Assembly: GCF_003711515.1 (NCBI RefSeq)
Contig: NW_021167079.1
Location: 5,497,989 to 5,561,988, forward strand
DNA: 64,000 nt
Origin: Sodiomyces alkalinus F11
Lineage: Eukaryota; Ascomycota; Sordariomycetes; Glomerellales; Plectosphaerellaceae
Direction: 5' to 3'
Every line of letters begins with the position of its first letter. The first letter of the stretch is position 1. The notes below the pieces were generated by a model. The model was not told the DNA's origin. It saw only the letters and a program-made list of their open reading frames with translations, and searched no databases. Positions 46,923 to 55,982 of this stretch are shown piece by piece. The translations under genes were made by a program, and so were the position numbers.

Positions 46923-48820
46923 GAGGAGATCCATCGCCAGATGTGGGAGGCCAATTCAGAGACGGGAGTGTAGAGTTGTTGCGGCAGCATCTGCTGGTCA
47001 ACGCCCCTGCGAAGGGAACTCCAAATTGGGCAAAAGTCGGCACTGCAGTGGGGGAAGACCCTACTCTGACCCAGCGGCAGAAAGTGCTGCTGGTGAAAAA
47101 ACAACGCAACCAGAGTCGTCTTGTGAGAGTTGTGGTAGGCTCTCCGGACGAGGACAGTGACAGCTCCCCCTCACGCGACGCACAAACGGACGCCTGTTGC
47201 ACTGGATGGCTCGGCTCTACTCGCTTTGTATCCATAATCACACACCAAGGGGCATATCATGGGGGCCAGAGAACATTCATAGCGTGTCGGCATAGCGTTC
47301 TGTGTGGTTTGGATATTGTGTCCAAATCATACGCGCAGGTTGGTTTGGATTTGGGTATGCTTCCCCCGGGATCTTCAGTGTCAGTTGGGCCTCGGTAAAC
47401 AGTCATATTTGCGAGGTTTCCCAGGACCGGGCATGTGTATGGTCATCTTTGCAACTCTGTCCCATTGGTCTAGATCGGGCGACAGCAGGTGGTCACCCGT
47501 TGCCTTATCGCGGGCCCCTTTCTGGTTGATAGCTGTATCACAGTTGTCTACCGTGTATTTTTGATACATAGGCGGATTGTCTTAACAAACAAACCCTACT
47601 TATGACTTCTTAATGGCCCAAGGAGGGCGGAGACGTGATTTTTCCCAGTGCTTACATTCGTGTCGTTGCCCTTTTGCTGTGTCAGAACCTCGAAACGAGT
47701 ATTCGTTAAGTGACCTAAGAGCAAGACATACCGCTACCAAGATAAATGTCAATCGAATACCAATCAAGGTGCCTTCATTGATTGGCCTGGGACGACGTTG
47801 TTGGCTTACTCTAGCGACGCTGATATGACTTGAGCGGCCATTGAGTTTTAAGAGTAAGATGTAAACAAACGAGGGGATATGTTCGAAATTCATAGGTACC
47901 TTAGTCTTCATGTATTGTGTCGAGTCATCAAGGTACCTACACGTGGTAGTGTAACCACCTTGTTCTCCTTGAAGTACCTAGGTATCCAATTGCCTCCCAC
48001 TACCTTAGGTACCTTATTACCTATAGAGTAAGGTAGGTACGGTACACTCCGTATCCCGTACTTTTTAGTATGACACCTCCGTATCTTATGTATCCGTATC
48101 CGTATTCGATGTGCGAGACAGATGATGTGATTACTCATCGCTCCGTGTCTGATGTGGATGCGCGGGACTTCACAGTCCATCCCAGAATACAGACGGAAGA
48201 AATACCCAATCTGGTGCAACCAACCAGCCACCTCCGACAAAGTATTACCTCTTGCTCCCGACTCTTGGAGCGATCCTGACCCATCCATCATCATCGAATA
48301 CTTCGCTACGTTATGACGAATGTCCAATGTTCTGTGACTGGAGTACCATCCAAAGCGACATCCAACACGTTATTCGCCTGCCTGTCCCCTGTGCTGACTT
48401 CTGCCCATTGACTTCAAATCTACCTGGTGCCGGATCGACGAACACCGATTTGAATAGTTGCATTTCGAATGGCCAAGGCTAACCTCAACCTGCCCTGGTC
48501 GTGGCCTCTTCTTGGAACCATTTGACGTATCATCCCTTGAATTCCTTCTTGTCGACACGTTCCGTTTCTCTCCTCGTTCCTTGAACGAATCATCGCCAAC
48601 AGAATCGGCTTCAATGCACTACTACGACCGAATCGGATTCTTGACGTTACGTAAATGTCGCTTTTCGCATCGACTTCCCTTCCTCTCGACGTCAACCAAG
48701 AGTTGTCATCAATACTCGTAATATCTCTCTATCTCCGAAAGCCTTCGACGCCTCGTCACCTCCCTTCCTATCCTCGTTTTCCTCCCGCCGGCCGATCCAC
48801 TAGACATCATCGCTATCAAC
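46923..48820. other. Intergenic: taxilin 3' flank to the 541-residue protein gene
   Basis: No gene supported in 1.9 kb. A stop-free frame at 46913-47398 lacks an upstream ATG and is probably 3' UTR. GGTACC-family palindromes are dense at 47895-48060, next to ACACTCCGTATCCCGTAC-like sequence. CT-rich leader-like DNA precedes 48821. Confidence 0.5.
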
Positions 48821-50446
48821 ATGGCTTTCTTTGAAGACCCACGACTCCGGCAACGCTGGAACCGCATATCATACAATGCCGGCGAAGTGACCGAGACGGC
48901 AGCGGCGGGGATCTGGTCTTTCCAAAACCATTACGTCAACCCCTGCCTCGTGTCTCTCGCCGCCTGCCTCGAACAATGCACCACGCCCTGTCTCGGAGAC
49001 CGCGAAGAGCGTGCGCGCCGACGCCGGGAGAGGGAACGGGCCCGAGGGAGCGCCGAGTATATTTTCGACTTTTACGACGACTGGTACGCCGAAGACGAGT
49101 TCGAGGGCGGAGCCGGCGGCAGCGTCGGCGGCGGCGGTATACTGGGCGGCTGGGGAGAGGAGCACTGGGACAGGTTGCTGGCCGGCACGGGGTCGCAGCG
49201 GCGCCACCACCACGGCGACCACGGCGTCCTGCAGGACCAGCCTAAGCGGAGGAGGGGGATGAGCATGAGCTACGGCACACGAGGCGGGCGGCGACTGGGG
49301 AGCGCGGAACAGGATCCCACTATTATCCCCAGCACGCAGCCGATCGGGTTCCTGGGCCGATTGCCATGGAAGCTGGGCAAGACGCTGCGATACAAACCCA
49401 GCGCGGCGGATTTGCAGGACCACCCGCGGCAGCATGACGAGCCGGGTTACCACCTGGGTGCGGGAGAGCAGGAACCGCTGCTGCATGACCACGAGGAAGA
49501 CTCGGGCGAGGAGGGTGCCGGCAGGATGGAGACGGCAGACCGGGACACTGTGAGTGGTAGGAAGCGAAGCGGGACGACAGGGTCGGGGGATACGTCGGAT
49601 TCGTACCGGTCGCGGGGCGACCTGTTCCCTAGCGACGGCGAGGGCGACGAAGACGCGGTGCCGCTGGACGACGAGTTTGCTATGGTGTTGGACAAGGTTA
49701 CCGGGGATGACAGGAGCAGTGGCAGGAGTGGGCGGACGCGAAACAGCAAGGGCAAGCGAAAGGCCGGGACGATGTCACGAACGGTGTCGGGGGCGACAAT
49801 CAACTCGACGCACTCGCGAGCTAGCACGGTAGGGCTGCGGCATAGCTCGGCGGGAAGCATGGCGGCATCGCCCGAGGCGGTGAGGATACCTTCGATGGAG
49901 GATCTGCAGCTCGAGGAAGACAGGTTACGGAAGGAGGAGGAGGAGCAGATTGAGAGGAAGCGGAGGGCGGCGGCGGCATTGGCCATTGAGCGGGGACTGC
50001 GGGCACGGGCGGGTTCGGGCTCGTCTCAGCAACCACGATCACCGGCGGCGGAGATAACGAGCGGCGAGTATGAGGCTCAGACTGTCGAGGAAGAGGTTGT
50101 GGATGGGGACAAACCAGCATCCGTTGAAAAGGAGCAATCGCAATCGCTACAACAGCCGCCATGGGTAGACGCCGACCGGCCCAGCCTACAGGTCGAAAAG
50201 ACAAACATGGATCAGGAACGGCACGGAGTAGAAGATAAGACAACGGCGGCTACATCACACTCAGGGCAAGCACGAGCACCAGCACCAGCACCAGCACCAG
50301 CACCAGCACCAGCACAAGCACCAGCATCAGAAGCAAGGCCGGCAACGGAATCAGCAACAGCATCGGTATTGGCCGCCGTGAACGACGCAAAGGGCAGCGG
50401 ACCCTCGGGAGGCTTCGTACCAGCACGACTCCCGCAATTCCGGTAG
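48821..50446 (+). CDS. Unrecognised 541-residue protein, conserved-looking N-terminus
   Basis: Single exon. The start ATCAACATGG has good context. The first 60 residues are ordered: M-A-F-F-E-D-P-R-L-R-Q-R-W, an I-W-S-F-Q-N-H-Y-V-N-P-C block and a Cys-containing S-L-A-A-C-L-E-Q-C. A basic Arg/Glu stretch follows, then an acidic aromatic block (Y-I-F-D-F-Y-D-D-W-Y-A-E-D-E-F) and, near residue 185, G-R-L-P-W-K-L-G-K-T-L-R-Y-K-P. The remainder is Ser/Gly/Glu/Arg-rich and probably disordered, with one Arg/Glu/Lys coiled coil and an Ala-Pro repeat. The pattern suggests a fungal-specific protein; no domain is recognised. The N-terminus could associate with membranes, but no clear span is seen. Function unknown. 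Confidence 0.8.
   Translation: MAFFEDPRLRQRWNRISYNAGEVTETAAAGIWSFQNHYVNPCLVSLAACLEQCTTPCLGDREERARRRRERERARGSAEYIFDFYDDWYAEDEFEGGAGGSVGGGGILGGWGEEHWDRLLAGTGSQRRHHHGDHGVLQDQPKRRRGMSMSYGTRGGRRLGSAEQDPTIIPSTQPIGFLGRLPWKLGKTLRYKPSAADLQDHPRQHDEPGYHLGAGEQEPLLHDHEEDSGEEGAGRMETADRDTVSGRKRSGTTGSGDTSDSYRSRGDLFPSDGEGDEDAVPLDDEFAMVLDKVTGDDRSSGRSGRTRNSKGKRKAGTMSRTVSGATINSTHSRASTVGLRHSSAGSMAASPEAVRIPSMEDLQLEEDRLRKEEEEQIERKRRAAAALAIERGLRARAGSGSSQQPRSPAAEITSGEYEAQTVEEEVVDGDKPASVEKEQSQSLQQPPWVDADRPSLQVEKTNMDQERHGVEDKTTAATSHSGQARAPAPAPAPAPAPAQAPASEARPATESATASVLAAVNDAKGSGPSGGFVPARLPQFR
50275..50324 (+). repeat. AGCACC hexanucleotide repeat (Ala-Pro run)
   Basis: Tandem AGCACC units coding Ala-Pro dipeptides near the C-terminus of the unrecognised 541-residue protein; probably length-polymorphic. 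Confidence 0.92.
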
Positions 50447-51614
50447 ACAGGGAGGAGGCAACTAAGGGAGCATCTGCAACGCAGCCGTTTGGAAAGAGGG
50501 CGAGGTTTTTCCGTTCTTCCCATTCAACGTACATAGGTTGGGGATACCAAGGCGGAGGAGATAGTAGATGCATGTATATATGGGTATCATCTAACCGTGG
50601 ATGGGTATGAGAAAGCACAGCTATGGATGTATGAGTATGAAGGCGACGATAATCAACGGGCATGAATTAGACATGCCAGTTTCATGCGACTTTAGAGTCG
50701 CCGGGCGTCCATGCAACAGGGAAAGGTTTTGTCGCCGATGGGTATTAAGAGCTTCCATTTGGAGATCATGGCAGAAAAGGGCATTGGATCCTCTCCGGAG
50801 AAAGTCTGCCTCTTGACTTGCATCTACGCTTGGTCGAAGCTCATATGCTAATAATTAGTCAGTCTTGATCTTGACAGTGATTCACCCGGTTCTCAGTATT
50901 CAGACTCGGAAAGCTGATTTCATGACGGTGGGTATGTAAATTGCTGATGAATGTGATAATTGTATTCTGTAGAAAACTGTACAAGTCAGACGCTGGCTAC
51001 CTACGGAGTGCAAACGTGAAGCTGTCCGAGATGCGTAGGTAATTCCCATCTACTTCTCTACTTCTCAGGGTGCGAGTTTCACAAGCGAAGTGCCGGGCCG
51101 AGGCATAACTGAGCCTGGGAAAGGCGACCGCGGGAAGCAGTTTCCCCAGCTGTGCACTTCCCCGCAAAATGGGGCACGAGGGTTTCAAGTGGAGAGCTCC
51201 TTCCTCATACCTACTCCGTGCATTCCCTCCACTTCATTACGAAGAGTACCCCATGTCCTCCCTATTGACCTTAATAAAGCAAGGTACCAGAGCAAACTGC
51301 CCCCCTGACCACATCCACCCTGACATCTTGTGCTAGCTTTCTTGCTCATACTTCCTCCTCCACCTCGTCCCCTCCAACTTGTCTCCCATCCTCTCTCAGA
51401 ACGGCATTACCACATTGTTATTTTCAACAGTTCCTCACTTCATCTGAACGAAGGGAGCTGTTCTGTTTTTGAAACCTCAGCTCCCGCGCATATCTCGACA
51501 GCATCTCTCTCTGCCACCCGTCTGGCCCCTCGAGATATATCATATTTCGATATCCGTCCCCATCCACTCTGGTCGTAATTCTTCGTATCCGCCTGTACAA
51601 AATACATCTTCACC
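50447..51614. other. Intergenic: upstream of the nitronate monooxygenase gene
   Basis: No gene seen. A CTACGGAGTG motif lies near 51001, and CT-rich DNA with CACTTCATC-type words precedes the start codon at 51615. Confidence 0.5.
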
Positions 51615-52709
51615 ATGGCAGCACCCACGGCATCTAATCCGGCTCGCGGCCCTATCACCACCCCACTGACCTCCCTTTTGGGCATCTCCCATCCCATCCT
51701 CCTTGCCGGTATGGCGCGGACCTCCGGTGGCCGCCTTGCCGCTGCTGTATCTAACGCTGGCGGGCTTGGCGTCATTGGCGGTTTCCAATATACTCCAGAC
51801 CAACTCCGCGATATCGTTGCCGAGCTTAAAGCCAACCTGCGTGACCCCTCACTGCCCTTCGGCATCGATCTTGCCCTGCCCCAGGTTGGCGGCTCCGCTC
51901 GCAAGACGAACCATGATTATACCGGTGGGAAACTCGACGAACTCATCGATATCACCATCGAGTCGGGCGCTCGCCTCTTTGTCTCTGCCGTAGGCGTCCC
52001 GCCCCCTGCTGTCATCGACCGCCTCCATGCCGCCGGCATCCTCGTCATGAACATGGTGGGCCACCCACGCCACGCCGTCAAGGCTCTCGACCTCGGCGTC
52101 GATATCATCTGCGCACAAGGCGGTGAGGGCGGTGGTCACACCGGGAATGTCGCCGCCTCCGTCCTCATCCCCGCCGTCGTCGACGTCGCCCGTGCCTATC
52201 GCCCACCCATGCTCGGCGGCCAACCCGCCCTCGTCGTCGCGGCCGGCGGTATCTTGGGAGGTCGCTCCCTCGCTGCCTCCCTCATGCAGGGCGCCGTCGG
52301 CGTCTGGGTGGGTACGCGCTTCGTCGCCTCCGTCGAGGCCGGTTGCTCCGAGGCCCATAAGCAGGCCGTGGTCTCGTGCGGTTTCGACGGCACTGAGCGG
52401 ACCCTCGTCCTCTCGGGCCGACCCCTCCGCATGAAGACCAACGAGTACATCCGCCGTTGGCACCAGAACCCGGATCGCATCCGGGAATTGTGTGACAGCG
52501 GCATAGTTCCCGTCGAATATGACTTTGAGAAAGGCAATGATGTGGACTTGCCTCATCTCATGGGTCAAGTCGCCGGTGCCATTACCAAGATTCAGCCGGC
52601 CGCTGAAATTGTGGACGAGATGGTGACTGAGGCCGCCGAGAGTCTGAAGTTGGCAAGTCTCTATCTGGGAGAGAGCAGCGGTCAACAAACCGGCAAGAGC
52701 AAGTTATAA
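51615..52709 (+). CDS. Nitronate monooxygenase with peroxisomal SKL tail
   Basis: Single exon, 364 residues. It has the TIM-barrel flavoprotein signatures of the 2-nitropropane dioxygenase/nitronate monooxygenase family: P-I-L-L-A-G-M-A near the start, S-N-A-G-G-L-G-V-I-G-G, A-Q-G-G-E-G-G-G-H-T-G (FMN-phosphate and catalytic-His region) and A-A-G-G-I-L-G-G-R followed by G-A-V-G-V-W-V-G-T-R-F. These enzymes oxidise alkyl nitronates such as propionate 3-nitronate with FMN and oxygen. The last three residues are S-K-L, a canonical PTS1, so a peroxisomal location is inferred; this suits handling of toxic nitronates or peroxide by-products. ATG at 51615 (CACCATGG) is a strong start. The 2EXR gene converges on its 3' end, 258 bases away. 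Confidence 0.93.
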   Translation: MAAPTASNPARGPITTPLTSLLGISHPILLAGMARTSGGRLAAAVSNAGGLGVIGGFQYTPDQLRDIVAELKANLRDPSLPFGIDLALPQVGGSARKTNHDYTGGKLDELIDITIESGARLFVSAVGVPPPAVIDRLHAAGILVMNMVGHPRHAVKALDLGVDIICAQGGEGGGHTGNVAASVLIPAVVDVARAYRPPMLGGQPALVVAAGGILGGRSLAASLMQGAVGVWVGTRFVASVEAGCSEAHKQAVVSCGFDGTERTLVLSGRPLRMKTNEYIRRWHQNPDRIRELCDSGIVPVEYDFEKGNDVDLPHLMGQVAGAITKIQPAAEIVDEMVTEAAESLKLASLYLGESSGQQTGKSKL

Positions 52710-52967
52710 AAACGAGCGCAGACCGCGCGACGGCGCAAATCTCTTCTCTGTACAACCGTACCCCGTACATTATGGCCAGGCGGTGGCATGGCGAGGCGCC
52801 CGAAATTCAATGGCAGTTATCATTCTGGGCCGCTAGCAAAAGTCCAGCTGCCTTCGTCATACTCCTTTCGCACCTTGCTTTTGTCGAGAAATCACCCCAC
52901 CCGCCCTTACCCTCACACATCCTCTCTCTCTCTCTTCTCTTCTCTTCTTTTTTTTCTTTTCTCTTGC

Positions 52968-54347
52968 TCAAAGGCCAAAACAATCTAGAACAGACCACAC
53001 CGGTGCCAGTATAGCATAGACGGGCAGTCTGAGGAATACAAACGCCGACACGCGCAACGCCAACTGGCCTCTGTACCACATCTCGTCTTTCCAAGCATCA
53101 GGGTCTTCGATCTTACCAAACTGCAGCTGCACCCCGGGCGGCAAGCCCGTCCCAGCCACGAACGATGCCAACTCCTCACTTTCCCTTACCGCTAATACCG
53201 GCCCTGCCCGCCCGTAGAACCGCTCGAGGCCTCTATTCGCTCGCAAAATATCTTCCAACAAGCGTTCTACGCTGAAAGTTTCGACTTCTTCCTCCCGGCT
53301 CTCCGGTTTGGGTTCGTACGCCACGATTCGTGTCCGAGGGCCCGGCATCGTCCGCGTCGTCCGCTTAGACGACGATCCCATCCGGTACTTCCGAAACACG
53401 AGCGTCACCGTCTCCAGCTCCTTGAGGTGGTCAAGCTTCACCGGCATGTCATCAAAGTCTCGGGAAGGCACTGGTGGCGTCCATTCCCCCCCTGGCAACC
53501 AGGAAATCAGGGCCACGGCTACTCGGATTAAGAACGTTCTGCGTTTTGTGATAGTATAGAGTGGATCGAGTCGTTCCAATCGACATCGATGTCGGAACCC
53601 AGGCTCCTCCACCAACAGGGCTATGCGCCGCGCATGGACGATGGGCGCGAACCTGGGTTGAGCAAACCCGTCGACTGTAATGGCGTCACGGAATGGAATG
53701 ACGGCCGTGTCGTTCATGGGACTGAAAAGATTCGGGCTCGTCTCAGGGTCCCATTGCCTCTTCCATCCGCCCCAACTCGTCTCCTCATTAATTTTCCAGT
53801 GGGCCGTTTCTCCTTCATGTCCTTCATGTTGTTCATGTCGTTCATGTCCCTTTGATTGGGGCAGCGGTGGTCCCCGACCGTACAGGTACCACATGGCGGC
53901 GGCACGAGCCTCGCGGTTCACCCGAAGTAGCGCAATAGTGTGGAAAGAGCCCTTGAGTGTGTTGATCACGAAGGGTGGTCCAAAGGGAATCCCCCTATCC
54001 AAGGGGCGCCACCGGCCCCAGGCGTTCCTTGGATGGGCGAAGCTTACTACCCGTTCCGGTATCGCTAGCGACCAGATCTGCATCCGTAGCTCGGTGGGTA
54101 GACGCTGGAAAGGGTGGAAAGTTTTTAACGGACGCCGGAGCCTTTTTCCACTTGGGCCACCCTTCTGCTTCACCGGTGTGCCTTCGCCTTTACGGCATAT
54201 ATTCCGATTTGCGTCATTTCTCTGAAACGGCTGAACGCAGAGCGAGCAGAGGTTTTTCGTCTTCGCCCTGACGGTATCGATAGCCTTGCGAAGCCGCAAC
54301 GGGAGCCGGCGGCGGAGACGCAATGCCCCTTCTCCCTTTCTCGACAT
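52968..54347 (-). CDS. 2EXR-domain fungal protein
   Basis: Minus strand, single exon, 459 residues. A basic N-terminus leads to the 2EXR signature near residues 85-165: F-H-P-F-Q-R-L-P-T-E-L-R-M-Q-I-W, R-V-V-S-F and L-L-R-V-N-R-E-A-R-A. This domain is very common, often as large paralogue families, in plant-associated and saprotrophic ascomycetes, and its function is unknown. An in-frame His-Glu repeat (G-H-E-R-H-E-Q-H-E) sits just after the domain. The C-terminus ends in a hydrophobic segment (F-V-F-L-R-L-P-V-Y-A-I-L-A-P-V-W), possibly a membrane anchor. The ATG at 54347 is the first in frame. It is convergent with the nitronate monooxygenase. Confidence 0.85.
   Translation of the reverse strand: MSRKGEGALRLRRRLPLRLRKAIDTVRAKTKNLCSLCVQPFQRNDANRNICRKGEGTPVKQKGGPSGKRLRRPLKTFHPFQRLPTELRMQIWSLAIPERVVSFAHPRNAWGRWRPLDRGIPFGPPFVINTLKGSFHTIALLRVNREARAAAMWYLYGRGPPLPQSKGHERHEQHEGHEGETAHWKINEETSWGGWKRQWDPETSPNLFSPMNDTAVIPFRDAITVDGFAQPRFAPIVHARRIALLVEEPGFRHRCRLERLDPLYTITKRRTFLIRVAVALISWLPGGEWTPPVPSRDFDDMPVKLDHLKELETVTLVFRKYRMGSSSKRTTRTMPGPRTRIVAYEPKPESREEEVETFSVERLLEDILRANRGLERFYGRAGPVLAVRESEELASFVAGTGLPPGVQLQFGKIEDPDAWKDEMWYRGQLALRVSAFVFLRLPVYAILAPVWSVLDCFGL
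53812..53848 (-). repeat. Imperfect 9-base tandem repeat coding His-Glu units
   Basis: Four copies of a CATGAA-containing nonamer on the minus strand give G-H-E/R-H-E/Q-H-E/G-H-E in the 2EXR protein, a possible metal-binding or simply expandable tract. Confidence 0.8.
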
Positions 54348-55982
54348 GGTTTTCGGATCAAGTGTGCCTTATGACGAAGGACCGGGATTGAAGACGGGGT
54401 CGAAGGACTACGGAAGGGATCACGTAGTCTTCTGACAAGTGTCAAGACATCGGAGGGACAGAAAAAAAATGGGGAAGATCATGGAGAGAGAGAGAGAAAC
54501 AAAGCACATAATTGGGATACTCCCTGTTATTATCTATGTGTGAAAGGAGGGACAGGTTGGCCTCTGTATTCGTAAGTCGACGCCACGCGACTACCTTACT
54601 GTGCTTACGGAGTACTTCCGTAGGTCTCATTCCAATCGGACGGGGCCCGTGAGACGACGAGCTTGAAATCTTGGGATAAGGATTGACTTCGAGACCGGCT
54701 GCAAAGGCGCCCGTCATCTCGGCCATAAACACCGAGGAGCCCTTTGCCTTAGAGATATTGAATCCGTGCCCCTTTTTCGATGCCAGGCACCGGGACTCTG
54801 GGACGAGTATGAAGAAGACCAATGCATGATGCATCCCCAGGCGGTTTTAATAACGATATACCTTAGGGAGGACTTCACCTCTCTGCCTTGTGTCTCGCAT
54901 CAGTTTACATAGTGGTGTATCAATGACTACTTCCGCGATATGAAGGAAGAAGAATGGGTGGGCGGACCAAACTGACGTCCAGGGATAATAAAGCGCATTT
55001 CCCAGTGTGTGATTACTTTGCACCATGCTGAGACAAGACTGATGGACCCTGGCGGCGGGGGACGCCTCCTCAGCACTTCGGAACCTAAATGAAACTCAGA
55101 GATGTCGAGTGCCTTTTGCTGGACTAAGGCTGCGAGGCCTTGTCGTCTGTTTACCACAACATGCGTTTCCGGGGATACTGTAAATCTGTATCCATATTTT
55201 TCACCAGCACTGATTGTCAGACGAAGATGAAGACGGAGAAGCAGGTTTAAGTGAGCAATAATTATCCGTCTAGCTACCGAGTACCTGACCGGGCGGGGAG
55301 TGATTAAAAGCATCTGAAGCCTCCCACTTTTTCAGAAGGGAGCGAATCACATAATACCCAGCCAGTAGTACTAAGGGTGCTGTGCGTCTTCGCCGGATGA
55401 AGTCCTCCTGGGCTGACCCCGACTCCCCAGGCCTCCGTTCCAGAAGGATGAGCAATAACTACCTTATCCATCTCCCAACTTCGGAGACTTCGGGGTATCT
55501 TGCCGGTATCCTTATTTCCTGTTCTTGACATGGGAAGGGGAAGTTTTACGAGAACGCCCGAGGCGCAGCGACGCGCCCTCAAGTTCCATGTTCCATAGTA
55601 CCAGCCAACACCATCTCCCAAACGACACAATGCATCGTCAGAAACTCATAACACATGTATCATGTCCTCCATCTTGTTGGTCCATGTGTCTTCTGTTAAA
55701 TCGCGCGTTTGTTATAAATAAACAAACACAGGAAGACACAGGCGCATAGAAGGACAACGGGGAAAAGAAAAAGGGAAGAAAGTAAAAAGAAGGGAATAAC
55801 AAGAAAGATTGGTGCCGAGTCAAAAAAGCGTGGGCTTACTACTTAGCATGCGGAAAGACAAACAAGAAAAACACGTTAGAAATTGGCCTTGGATGGATCC
55901 AGGTTCAACTCTAGGTGCCGTCTTCCTGCCAGCTCCTTAGTGGGCATGTCCACACCGCAGTGAAAGAGACAGAAGTAAATAG
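54348..55982. other. Intergenic: 2EXR upstream and RAD16 3' flank
   Basis: No gene supported in 1.6 kb. A TTACGGAGTACTTCCGTA palindromic motif lies at 54603-54621. Several stop-free frames exist; one (55455-55270, minus) contains a hydrophobic A-P-L-V-L-L-A-G-Y-Y-V-I run but has no other support. Confidence 0.45.

Noticed and set aside
46913..47398. Open frame directly after the taxilin stop codon
   Set aside because: No ATG at its start and in a different frame from taxilin; read as 3' UTR, although its composition is not clearly non-coding.
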